This document shows, piece by piece, positions 44,063-55,006 of a stretch of DNA of 64,000 bases. The DNA is from Kalmusia sp. IMI 367209 (taxonomy: Eukaryota; Ascomycota; Dothideomycetes; Pleosporales; Didymosphaeriaceae): the NCBI GenBank assembly GCA_027946365.1, contig JAPEUQ010000004.1:2542001-2606000 (forward strand). The letters run 5' to 3'. The notes under the pieces are model-generated. The model was not told where the DNA came from. It saw nothing but the letters and a program-made list of their open reading frames with translations, and ran no database searches. A program made the position numbers and the translations under genes. The number at the start of each line of letters is the position of its first letter. Position 1 is the first letter of the stretch.

Positions 44063-44730
44063 TAATTAGAGGACGCAGTGGCTGAAATGCCCGTCCCTCA
44101 TCTACCTCCAGAATTATGCCTGTAAAGAATTGTGCCACGTCACTGGCAAGAGGCGCACACATATTTGCCACATGCTCTTTCACCCATAGCGGACCGAGAG
44201 GTATGTAGCTGATGAACTTCTCTCTGTTGTTCAGGGCATCAGACATGACTGAGGAAGCTTCAACCTGGTTTTTTGTCAGTAAATCGGCATATGCGCTTGT
44301 GGTTTTTACAGACAGCTAAGTTCATCTAAGGAGTGGGCATTCTGAGTTCCCCCGAAGCCAAAAGGGGCCATATATCATAGCTGACACCTTTGTCACATTT
44401 CATGTTACACCTTTGCTCGCACTATACAACACTAATCCCGATCTCGGCCGCGTCGCACCCACGCTCTCAATGTTTAGCACCACGCCTCTAAGTGCCTTCT
44501 TGAATACACTTGTAGGAACATTTGACTTACCAAAGATTACACTCTTGGCATTCACTTTGAAGAACTTCCCAAGAATTGTAGTGTAAGTTTCCGCAACCAG
44601 AACTTTAGCGTCTTGAGTAAAGTGCTTCGGTACGCCGACACGGTATCCAGCCCCGCTGCTTGTCCAAGAATAAAAAGGTTCAATTGTTGCAAAGATGTTC
44701 TCGCGTATTCTAGTGAAAAGAGCATTGCTG
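44046..44730 (-). pseudogene. Short-chain dehydrogenase relic
   Basis: Degenerate SDR read on the minus strand. Recognisable pieces in order: SSGAGYRVGVPKHFTQDAK (NAG region), KFFKVNAKSVIFGK, GVVLNIESVGATRPRSGLVL running into the catalytic YSASK (44412-44426), NVTKVSAM, and after a frame change KFISYIPLGPLWVKEHVAN and ASDVAQFFTGIILEVDEGR, the usual SDR end. Just after YSASK an in-frame TGA at 44400-44402 interrupts the protein. The N-terminal glycine motif was not found, so the 5' limit is approximate. Several frame changes are needed; only one could be an intron. The catalytic core was clearly once an SDR. Its tail overlaps the end of the PQ-loop gene. Confidence 0.72.
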
Positions 44731-45132
44731 TTAAAACATTCGAGCTCGTCTTGGATGGTTCAAATGGTAGTCAATGTACCGAAGTATAGCCTATTTTGCC
44801 TCGTGGTGCTTAAAATTTCCTTTTAGGGATTTCGCATTCTCAATAGCGAAACTGGACCGAAATTGAGCTGCATTGCATGCAGCACCGTTGCCTTTAGCTG
44901 GCTCAGTACCCCGCAACGGCGGGGAAAGATGATGTCAAACCTAGTAGATCAGTATGTTCGTAGAATTGTACCTGTGTAGGGGAACGTGGATCTTAGCTTT
45001 CGCTTTGATTTATGGTCGCCTATTTGCATTTGTTGTATAAAAAAAATCCCGACAGCCCTTGTCCCTTTTTCTCATATATATGTATCCTTGGGGCTCTGTC
45101 AAGAATTTCGGCCACGGTCTCAATAGCCCATC
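44731..45132. other. Intergenic, about 400 bases
   Basis: Upstream of the DUF1593 gene and possibly holding the lost N-terminus of the SDR relic. AT-rich. A TATA-like element lies at 45036-45043. Confidence 0.5.
45036..45043 (+). promoter_or_regulatory. Probable TATA box of the DUF1593 gene
   Basis: The sequence gtataaaaaaaat lies about 95 bases upstream of the DUF1593 start codon. Suggestive by position and sequence only. Confidence 0.45.
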
Positions 45133-46678
45133 ATGTTGCGCCAGGTGCTTTTCGCTGCGAACTTAAGCTTCGCTTTCTTCTCATTTTATGGCGATGCTGC
45201 CAATCCGTCCGACCGCCAATGCGAGGATGCTCGCTACACGAACAAACACCGAGCTTTTGTCCTCACAGATATGAGCAATGAACCCGATGACCAGATGAGT
45301 CTTGTACGACTTTTAACGTACTCGAATGAAATCGATATACGTGGAATCGGCGTCGTGACTAGCACGTGGAAGAACTCGTCGATCGATAGCGACACTGTGC
45401 GTCTGGTAATCTCCGCTTACGGGAACGTAACCGAATCTTTGAATGCGAACGTGCCGGACAGTGCGCCCTATCCGCCAGCGGAAAATCTCCTCGAGAAGGT
45501 GTCAGTTGGCCATCCGGTGTACGGGCTCGCAGCGCTTCAACAAAACGCAAGTGAGGCTGCACTTGCTCTGGTCAAGGCTGGTGACGATGCCTCCCAAGAT
45601 GATCCGCTCTGGGTTCAGTGTTGGGGAGGTGCAGGTGTCCTAGCCGAAGCACTCAATCTCGTCCAACAAACGCGGGAGGCAAATGCCACTGCGGCCTTTG
45701 TCCAAAATCTTCGCGTTTACTCCATCTCGGATCAAGATGACGCAGGTCCTTGGATTCGCCAACGATTCCCCAACTTGTTTTACATTGTTAGTTTACATTC
45801 GATGAATGAGTACGGTCGTGCCACCTGGAATGGAATATCTGGCGAGCTATTTCGATTCTTTGATAAGGGAGGACCGGATTCTTCTCTCGTTACCAACGAG
45901 TGGCTAGGAGAGCACATTCGCGTAGGAGAGTTGGGAAAACATTATCGTAGGTTTTTGTACCCGGGGTAAAGAAGAGACACTGACTTCAGGCAGCACGTTT
46001 CGATTTCATCATGGAAGGCGATACACCAGCTTTCTTCCCATTGATACAGAACGGTCTCGGGAATCCCGAGCACCCTGAATGGGGTAACTGGGGTGGTAGA
46101 TGGAAGCTTTTGGACGCGAGCCGAAAGATCAATGTCTTCACCGATGCTACGGACTGGGTGATCGGCGTAAATAACGAAACGTATCTCACCTCCTACGGAA
46201 CGATTTGGAGATGGAGGAGAGAGTATCAATATGATTTTGCCGCACGGATGCAGTGGACCCTGGGCAAGAGCTACGAGGAGAGCAACCATGCGCCTGTGGC
46301 TATTGTGAACGGATCCTGCGGGCCAGAGATTATTGAACTAACGTACAAGCTCAATGACACAATTGTGCTTGATGCGTCGCAGAGTTGGGATCCTGATAGC
46401 GACAAGTTGTCATTTACGTGGTTCCACTACCTTGATGTTACGGAACGCGTCGAAGGAAAATCGCCTTTTGGAACCGAGTTTGTCAAGATCTCGAACATCA
46501 GTGAGGATGGAAGCGTAGTTGCCGTCACTCCCAAGTACAATCATGTAAGTGTCCAAACATGTCTGGTATCGAATAACATTGACGTTCGTAGACGATGCAC
46601 CTGGTCTTGAAGGTTGAGGACGATGGTGATATGGAGCTCACTACGTATAGACGCGTCGTCTTGTACTTGACAACGTGA
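45133..46678 (+). CDS. Secreted DUF1593 (nucleoside-hydrolase-like) protein
   Basis: Extracellular protein with a nucleoside-hydrolase-like fold (DUF1593), known mainly from bacteria and fungi and linked to carbohydrate use. Introns 45947-45993 and 46545-46591 leave 1452 bases, 483 residues. The signal peptide is MLRQVLFAANLSFAFFSFYG. The first domain opens with the Asp-rich calcium-site-like segment AFVLTDMSNEPDDQMSLVRL. Next come IRGIGVVTSTWKNS, WVQCWGGAGVLAEAL and YSISDQDDAGPWIRQRFP. The second exon has MEGDTPAFFPLIQNGLGNP and PEWGNWGGRW, typical of the family. The C-terminal 100 residues form an Ig/PKD-like domain (VLDASQSWDPDSDKLSFTWF). Substrate unproven; sugar-nucleoside or oligosaccharide hydrolysis has been proposed for the family. 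Confidence 0.88.
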
Positions 46679-47479
46679 GTGCTTTGCATTTAATGTAAAG
46701 GTGATGGTACCATGATGAAGTACCTGTTGATAGTTAGTCACAGCGGTCCTATATACATAATTTATATTGAGAACCCCCCGAATGTAATCACATGAATGAC
46801 TTGCTGTAATCTTTGAGAGTGTGTGACTGAGCTTTTCACCAAAAGAAATACCTGAAGCAGGATGTATGTGGCCGGGTGCTACTAATGGGGCAATTGTAGT
46901 CACACAAATGAGACAACGATGCTATCCCTCGAGAACATTGAATTAGGAAATAGACATCCATAATATTGTCCCAAGGCTGCAACCAGTGGCGGAACCTTGG
47001 GTGTTGGGAGGTCGTTGGGAAGCACGGGAAGGTATTCGTCCACACGCGGTGGTCCGTGCACACGCGCGATCTGCCTTCTCACATCAGCAACATCTATCAT
47101 AATACCACTCATAAAAACGATCGAATTAAAGTTGGTCTATCATCTCTTACCCTTCATTCTGTATGTGCCTTCTTGGCGGACCGAGTATGCCTTAGACCGA
47201 GGCAGCTGTGTTATATTGCGTATGATCGGCTGAAGTGATACCATCGTACCGTACCTAATTCAGTCGTTCAGAATAACTCCAGTAGAACACCGTCATTGAC
47301 ACAGCAGATCTTGCGAGTGCGCTTTTTGTCCAAAGATATAGCGGCCTCTATATCACAGGAGATGCTAGACAGAGTAGTGTGAGGTGCACAAGGTCGTAGC
47401 TTACGTTCGAGCACTGGGAAGTGATGAGACGCTTCATGCGTGGCAATGATTTGATTTCTTGGTATCATGTGTGTTCATG
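46679..47479. other. Intergenic, tail-to-tail, 800 bases
   Basis: Lies between the 3' ends of the DUF1593 gene (plus) and the purple acid phosphatase (minus). Short open frames only; nothing recognised. Confidence 0.55.
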
Positions 47480-49087
47480 CTATTGCATAACAAACTGCTG
47501 ACTATGCGACTTATACAGAACCGAGGAATCTAACACTTCGCCTGTGCTCGAGCGAATGAACTCGACTTTTAAGTTGTTCGCGTCCATAAAGGACATCCTC
47601 GCATAACTGAAATCGTCGGCATATGCGAATACGTTGGCGGTCGAATTGCCTCCAATACTTGTCAGGCCCTCGATGTTGCCCGCTCCTCCTGCAACGATAT
47701 ACATTGGCGCCTTAGGGTCATTCAACTTCGCTGGATCTATGATCGAGTTGTTGACTGGGAGGAACCGCTGCGAGTTGTGGACATGTCCGAATACACCAAG
47801 GTCAACACCGTATTTGTAAAGCAGGGGCTCGAATGCCGCCTGGCAGGCCGTACAAGGAGAGCTACCCTTGGTGGTATACCATGGCCGATGCCCGCCAACA
47901 ATGACCCACGGAGTCACAGTACGGTCAACGGAAGCCAGATCGGCAGCAAGGAAGTCCAACTGTTGATTGGCTGTGCCGAATGGACCACCGCTCAGCCCAG
48001 CCGATCCGCCTGGCTGGTCTGGGGCATTCTTGAAGTCGGTCTCTGTATCGATCATCGTCACATGTACCATCCCATACTCGAAGGAATACCAAAACGGCGG
48101 CTTTGAAAGCGCTGCAGCCTTATTAGCATTGACCTTCGCCGTCTCATTCGCAGATGTCGACGCAAAACTACTGGGCATCGTAGCTCCAAAGCGATTCATA
48201 AAATCAGTAAAGTTCTTCTGTCCTTCTGGACAAGCGAGAGTAAGCACGGGTATTTCCTAGTCGGTGCAAAGATTCAGTGTGTGTAACAGGCACTTCGGTA
48301 GGTGACTCACCTGACACGCGACCTCGTGGTTTCCTGGACTGGCCATATATGGTTTGCGTCCGGCGATAGGGGCCAACTGAGAGTAGAATTGCTCTAAAAT
48401 AGCCTCGAAAGCATTCTTGCCATCCAGGAGGTTCTTGGGTTTTTCGAACCAATCATCGGCGTACCCGAGATCGCCGGGATGAATGACCAGCTCATAGTCA
48501 TCAACCGTTTGTGCTAGACGATCGATCGTGGTGTGATTGAGTGACGGATCGATCATCGGTATTGTATCTCTCTTGGAAGTATCTCCCGATAAAGTGAAAC
48601 CATCAGCACCGTATACACCCAGGTCTGGCGTTGCATTTATGGAGAAGGGTGTCTTGTCGCCAGGCACTCGTGGACTGAGGAAATGTTCTACAGTTGAGTT
48701 TGTTGACACGATCTTGTAATAGTAGGTCGTAGCGGGGGTCAAGCCGGTGAGCGTTACCATGTTCGAGTATGTGCGTGAGGTGGGATATGTCACAGAGCTG
48801 GCCGAGCATACCTTGGAAGTCAGCAAGCTTGCCGATGTTCCGTACTGAACGCATGGTTGATCAAGCTTCTGGTATGTGTTCCAGCCCACGGATACAGCTT
48901 AGTTGAGGTTAGCAAAATGTAAATTGCAGCCCAAATCATGGGCAACTCTACCATTCGGTCCCTTAACAGCGAGGCGTTGCTGCACCGGCGTTGTTCTGTC
49001 CTGAGGAATAGTTGGGTAACTAGCCGCAGCCCACACGCACGATGCCAACAGTGGAAGTGCCTTGAGCGAGGCTAGAATATCACCCAT
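47480..49087 (-). CDS. Secreted purple acid phosphatase
   Basis: Extracellular dinuclear-metal phosphatase. Introns 48898-48951 and 48257-48310 leave 1500 bases, 499 residues. A signal peptide (LASLKALPLLASCVWAAASY) starts it; the true start is the ATG at 49087 because the codon four residues upstream is TTG. An N-terminal fibronectin-like domain carries NAVSVGWNTY and LTGLTPATTYYYKI. All metal-binding blocks are present: DLGVYG, IHPGDLGYADDW, SPGNHEVACQ, IVGGHRPWY and FGHVHNSQR. Further typical segments are SFEYGMVHVTMIDTETDF and APMYIVAGGAGN. Function: release of phosphate from organic esters outside the cell, possibly including phytate. Together with the PHO89-type gene, the window carries two phosphate-acquisition genes, although 32 kb apart. 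Confidence 0.94.
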
Positions 49088-50035
49088 ATTGAAAGGCAAC
49101 AGTGAAGCACAGCGCTACTTGAGCGAGGCAAAAGCTTGACGAGCTTGTGCCAAACTTAGCGCACCACGGCTTTTTATTCTCATGCCTTCTTTTCTTCACG
49201 TGCATGTTTTGGTGTTCATGCGAAGTAGCGTGCCGACAAACGAGAGCTCGTGGGTGCAATGATTGGTCAAAGGACTCTCGAGATGCAGAAGAGCAACACG
49301 GAACACGAGACAAGCATGGTGATCTCCCGGCGCCTTGTTCGCTTCTAGCCGTAGGGTCGGAATTGACCTTGCTAGATCGTCTACAAGAAGAAGGTCGATA
49401 TCCTGCAATATTAACGACCAACCACAGCTCTTGTATTTGCACACGTTCGAGCTGCTAGACGTTTAAGTACAATAGTCATTGACTTGCTTCTACTTCCTAA
49501 AGTTAGAATGTGGCGCATGCACAATGCCATAATTTTGGACCAGCTCATTTCTGCCTCGGGGAAAAAGCTGTGATTCCAGTTGATTGCAGGCCCTCTGAAC
49601 GAACTCAGGAGATTCGCTGGCCACGCATAGTACCTAGCCGAAGACCATGTCGCATTTTCCTCATTGACCGCTCATTTTTCAGCTTGAGTAAGTAATAGTG
49701 GTTAGCCACCTCTTTCATGGCTTCTATGTGCTACAAAAATCGGCGATGTGTCCCTGCTATTACTTGATCTTTATATTTGCCTCCTTATCTAGGAGTAATT
49801 AGACGAACTCACTGTGTCTGAATTGTGCAGCGAACTTAAAATTTGTATCATCACTGCAATGTGCATGGGATCGCATGATGAAGACATTGCTGCACTCAAC
49901 CCTCACTCGACTGATATAACATAAACAATATTGATGAGAACGAAGGTCATTGATTGAGCTCGAAAACACTCTGCAAGCGCTAAATAGCTGCTTACATCAA
50001 TCCATGTAATCCTACAAACCCATCCAGTTTGAACC
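49088..50035. other. Intergenic, about 950 bases
   Basis: Between the phosphatase start and the DUF1996 3' end, both on the minus strand; it should include the phosphatase promoter. AT-rich in its right half. No gene seen. Confidence 0.55.
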
Positions 50036-51484
50036 CTAGTTCGCAACTTGAGCATTGCCTGGGATGTCTTGAAGCCCTAAAGTACAAGTCAATGACTGTG
50101 CCGGATCAACTAGGGGAAGGAGAAAGACGTACACTTGTCAGACCCGATATCCTCTTTAGCTTGCTGCGCCTTCGTACAAGCGATGGCATCCTTGCCTGCT
50201 TGGATCTTCAAGATCTTCGTGCAGTCTTCGCTAGCACAGCCCTTTCCCAGACCGTCCATCGCACGTTGAAGAGCATCGCCCTTCCAGCCGAAGAGATAAT
50301 CGCCGTGGGCACCATATCCAGTTCTACGTCCGTGTAAGTATTAGTCCACATGCTGAAGGTCGACATTGACTTACGGATCACCAAAACTGTAGACAAGCGG
50401 TTGCTTGCCATCTTTGAAGTACTTGGGGTCGCTCATCGCGCCGCTAGTGTCATACATGATTTCATACATCACCTAGCGAATTATTAGAGAAATTGAGATG
50501 AGATTGAATAAAATAAATGACTTACCTGTGGGATCCTCACAGGATGTGTAGAGGGACACTTGTCCCCAGCAAGAGCACTGTTGCCAGGTGCATACGCCAC
50601 ATGGCTCCTGTGATCGGGACTATCGACATTCTTCCCGTCCCAGCATGAAGGGAAAATAACAGTAGCTCGAATACCTATTTGTTGGAGCATAAGTTAGTTG
50701 ACGATCGGTAAACGGGAACATATCTAGTAAGCAAAGAATCTGGAAATTGTTCAAGAGACAATTGGCTCCAGCTACGATATGGACTATGAGCCCGGAATTC
50801 ACATACCACCTGGGCAGGGTTTCGTGGGAAAACTCTGCGTGTCACTGCTGTCACAAGGGGCACCTGCACCACCCTGTACACGATCACTCTTCTGGAGACA
50901 GCGGTGACAGATACCAGGGTATTTATTGCTTTTTGACCGGAGCGTCGGGTCTCCTGCCAGCATGCGGAAGCCCTCCACAAGATCAGCTTAACAGTAGTAA
51001 GGTGGAGAAATGTACTCACCGGCTTCATAGCCGTCATCTTCATGGTTTTAGTGCCAGAAAAGGGTCGCATATAGTAGATAGTCAAACCACCGTCCTGTTC
51101 GAGCAAGGTGTTGTTCAAGCGCCCGTTAGCCATCTGAGGCACGCGTTTGTATGTGCCATTCTCTGGTGATTTAAAATAGATAGAAGCTGTCCAGTAGTTG
51201 CTGGTATCCTCGGTGTAGATGCACGAGGTGCACGTAGATGTCTTGGGCGGGTCGATGGTATCGGGATCCATAGTGATATTGAAGCTATTCCCTCCAACTA
51301 CCTGATGCATATGCGGAGAAGGTAGTAGCCCAGGGTTGACGAGAGGATCCGTTCGCTCGACGACGAGCTGCGAGCAGCCGAAACGTAGGAAATCCGCGGA
51401 TCCAGAGCTACCGCCACCGGCCTGGGGCACTGCCGAAGCATCGTGCACCAGCAACGCAGAGATTACGACCGTTTGCCAAAGCAT
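50036..51484 (-). CDS. Secreted DUF1996 protein
   Basis: Fungal secreted protein of family DUF1996, function unknown. Five introns (50973-51019, 50675-50806, 50473-50525, 50324-50375, 50078-50132) leave 1110 bases, 369 residues. A signal peptide (MLWQTVVISALLVHDASAVP) ends before a Gly/Ser linker. The domain has the family features: FLRFGCSQLVVERTDPLVNP, then SPHMHQVVGGNSFN with the conserved His pair, CTSCIYTEDTSNYWTASIYF, GFRMLAGDP, IFPSCWDGKNVDSPDHRSHV and a late GYGAHGDYLFGW. Conserved Cys and His residues suggest a metal- or glycan-linked enzymatic role, but no reaction is known. The start is the ATG at 51484. The final exon is short and ends DIPGNAQVAN. The cysteine-rich WSC tail found in some members is absent. 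Confidence 0.9.
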
Positions 51485-52143
51485 GATCAAGAGAGTATAT
51501 TCGTACCTACAATGATGTTAGAGACCGCACGATCGGCTTCAGAGTGTCGAATGGATCCTTTTTGTTCTAGGAGCGCAGTATCCCAACAAGAATTCCAGAA
51601 AATTGAGTGAATTCCTTACTGTGTGGCGTTGGGGTAACATAATTTATTCCTAGATGGATTTAATAATAGCACCATGTGGCTTCCACTTCGTTGGCGCTGC
51701 TCGTCCTTGGCGGCGCCAATGGGTTTGACAAGGTAATTAAACATCCCTCCCGCTTATTGCTCCGAGGTAACTACCCGCCAACTGCCGAAAAAGCATGTAT
51801 TGTACTGATCGGCATGACCAGACCGAGGATGCTAAAGTCAGAAAATACCGAATGCTCTAGTAGTGGACGCTTGAGTATGCGGGCGATCTGTGTCTGGTTT
51901 CCCGACTTCATACAACAATCGTTTCGTATACGACAACACAGCGGATGTTCCTAGACAAGCGTCCTTCGCGTTACTTATATCATAGTAAAACGAGGATTTG
52001 ATCTGCGGTCAGATGTTGTCTAAGACTGGGAGGGCATCAATTAAACGATGGGGAAGTTTGACTACTCACAGACACATGATAAGAGCTAGAGAGAGTTTCT
52101 CGCTATGTAACCTAGGTCAACTCCGTCTACGATGTGTCTCGAC
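51485..52143. other. Intergenic, 660 bases
   Basis: Between the DUF1996 start and the end of the RGG-tailed protein gene, both minus strand. Contains the DUF1996 promoter. Nothing recognised beyond short open frames. Confidence 0.55.
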
Positions 52144-54097
52144 TCAACTATGCGACAGACGGCCGTAATTTGGTTCGTCCCTCGCTCCATAACCACGACC
52201 GCGGCCCCGACCACGACCCCTATACCCTCCTCCTCGTGTAAACCCTGACTGCTGTTGGGTGCTCTGTCCTCCATACCCGCCTGACCTTCGTTGAAAATCG
52301 TGTTCCCCATATCCACCATCGCGAGGACGATAATTGGATCCTCCGTATCCCCCAAGTCGTGAGTGGAAGTTGTTGCTACTCATGCCGCCCGATTGATTGT
52401 GATAGTTTCGCAGACCACCACCAGGCATCCGATTGCCTCTTCCACCGCCCCGAGGGCCGCCAGCAAGTCGGCGCTCCCAGTGTTTTGTGAAGAATTCCCT
52501 TCCGATGATATGATGCTTCTTCAGCATTGTCTTCACCACCAACGGACCATCTTTTCCCTCTCGTACAAGAACCCCCGCACGTAAAGGTCCTTCTTGTTGA
52601 CTCAAAACCCTCCTTATCCGTATAAGCAAGTCAACCAGCTTGCGCAGATTTTCCTGATTGTAATTTTCCCAAGCGTCAACCCGATTCTTTGCATCCTCGT
52701 ACTTGATGCGAACGATGTCCCCAGTCTTAGAGCCTTGATCCGACTGGTAACGGCCCGTCAACAAATGACGAGTCCTTCCAAACCAGAGCTGATCTTGACA
52801 CGCTACATTGCTCATACCATGTTCCGGCCTGTAGCCTTGAGTCTTCAACTCCGCCATCTGGGCTGTGGGAATGATGTGGCCCTTCTGGAGGACACGAATA
52901 GGTGCCCTGAAGTCAAATCGTGGTCGCTCCGCTAACAACGCGCCCGTGACCGCATCGACCTCGTTCGGATTCAGCTCATCCGAAGCAACAACTCCATCGT
53001 AGTACGCATCTGCTTCGAAGCGTACAACGACATTGAGGGATCCCATGGGATAGCGTATTGCTCTATAATGACTCGTTGCATCCTCCATCTCCTCGGCGGG
53101 ACTTGTGAACACTTTCTCAAAGTTGCTCCCAAAGTTGCGACTTCCGTCCTGCTTTCTCCAGAATCCCTCGCCCTTGCGCACTAGCAACAAAGTGTTGTAA
53201 ACCATGTGCAAGTCCAAGCGGAAAGGACCATTGGCTTGTCCTTGGACAAATTCGAGAAGCATCCGGAGATTGTTACGATCAGCCAAGATGTCGATATCCC
53301 AGAACTGATAATTGGGGTTCATGACACCAAGAGCACTGAAAAGTGGAGCGTAAGGATCCCGAGGTTTGCGCACGTAGTTGTAATCTGCATATTGATAACC
53401 GAGATCCGTCTCTAGGGTGCGTGGCAAAGCGGGAGGCGTCCATTTCGGTGGGCATCCAGGGACAAAGATAGTGTCTACAATACAGAGTCAGCGGAGGTCA
53501 TAAACAGGGATAGTCTCAGGCTGATGATTCAGTAATAGTTTCCGTGTATAATTTGGAGTTACATAGCCCATAAAAAGTACACAGGCCTTGATCCTTTTTA
53601 CAAGCGAAGGAAGAGATGTTTGGGCCACCAAGAAACATCTGCTTTACGCCCGGGCTATACATACTGGTACCGTCCACAGCGCCGTGCCAGTTGTAGCAAC
53701 AGAGCAATTCAGGGTCCCGATCCCAAGTAACTTCGGAAGAGATTGGAACAAGGTCGTGAACGTCTAGCGTAAGTATTACTGGTCCAGCTTCTCGTGCCGT
53801 TATGTTAGCCATGCGTTCTAACCTTTTCTTCCTTTTAGCAGACAATTCCTTAGGTTTGTCTTCTACATCCTCTGCATCATTCCTCCCTCCGTCATCTTCA
53901 TCCTCATCAATCAAGTCTAATACTTCGTCATTGTCAACATCATCATCATCATCATCAACATCAATCTCGTTTGTTTCTGCCAGGGTCGGCTCGGCAAATG
54001 AAACGCCTTCATTGAACGGTTCATCGACGTTGTCCTGCTGCGGAGCCTTCTGTGAACGATGCCGATGCCTAGCACGTCCCCGTTTTCTTTCTTTCAT
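52144..54097 (-). CDS. RGG-tailed protein of the fungal family commonly mislabelled geranylgeranyl pyrophosphate synthetase
   Basis: One intron, 53475-53670, leaves 1758 bases, 585 residues. The N-terminus is basic (MKERKRGRARHRHRS), then highly acidic with an Asp run (EIDVDDDDDDVDNDEVLDL), then Lys/Arg-rich. The central domain starts LLCCYNWHGAVDDTIFVPGC, built across the intron, and continues PPKWTPPALPRTLETDLGY, DIDILADRNNLRMLLEFVQG and FRAPIRVLQKGHIIPTAQMA. The C-terminal 100 residues are rich in Arg, Gly, Tyr and Asn with GRGRGRGRGYG, an RGG-type RNA-binding tail. From memory, related fungal proteins are labelled GGPP synthetase in databases, but the prenyl-synthase DDxxD motifs are absent here. 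I infer a nuclear or RNA-related role. Upstream exons beyond 54097 are possible because the frame stays open for about 30 codons. Confidence 0.72.
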
Positions 54098-55006
54098 GAT
54101 TTGCGGTGACACATCAATTGGCCCTTGGCTTGGTCTGATGGGCTTTGTATTATGTATCTCGCTAGGATCTGCATCAGGCAGTCCAGTATAGTCAGCTTAA
54201 GTTCTTCAAAGCGTTTCCAGACTTGATCTTGCACTGCACAATGCAGGTAGTAAGCATCCGGAAACTTTGGTCTGCTAGAGCATCGCAACACACCATTCAT
54301 CTTGGCTTGGAACTCTTTGCTCCTCAGCACGACCAATGTACGTGAGGGGACGAAGCGAGTTCTAACGGCCTTATTTAGAGCAACTACTATCTGTGTGAGT
54401 TTCCGCACAGTTTGCGTTTGTATTGCCTTTCCTAGGGTAACTCACACGACGTTAATCTTCGCGCAAGCGCTCCTTGCTTCCCTAACAGTCCGGCTGGCGG
54501 TTGGGCAGCTTGCGTCCGCGCCGCGAGGTAGACGAGATGGAAGCTGAAAATTATTGACGAATATCCTGATTCATGGTCGCGAGGAACGTCTATAATGGAT
54601 GTAGAGTCGTCGAGGTCCACGGATGGTCGCAGTTTTAACGACCTAGCTTCACATCCAGGGGCGGGGATCTGCGGCCCTAACATAAGCTAAACCCCAACGG
54701 CACTAGCTCGCTATTCTCGCACGGATGGTCTTGTAGGTGCTCCTGAGCAAAGGCCTAACACGTACACTGCGCTTATACTGATTGTTATACCGTTGAGTTT
54801 TCACCTCAGGCTATAAGCTACAAACACCAATCTTGAGGATCGAGACAATGCAGTTTACCACTTCACCAACGTGACCTACTAGGTGTGGTTTATGTGTCCA
54901 CGTACGCGCGAGCCTTCAACGCCGTTGCCCAGCAGAGGCTTGAAACATCAATTCTTGCAGAAGTAGTGATATATCTTCTATACTAAGTATTTGTCTTGAA
55001 CGCGTA
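54098..55006. other. Intergenic, about 900 bases, possible extra exons
   Basis: Upstream of the RGG-tailed gene. A minus-strand open frame at 54094-54408 has some coding character (KFPDAYYLHCAVQDQVWKRF) but no recognised domain; it might be a 5' exon of the RGG gene or a chance frame. The rest shows nothing. Confidence 0.4.

Noticed and set aside
53938..53962. ATC trinucleotide run as a microsatellite
   Set aside because: It encodes the poly-Asp stretch of the RGG-tailed protein and is explained by that gene.
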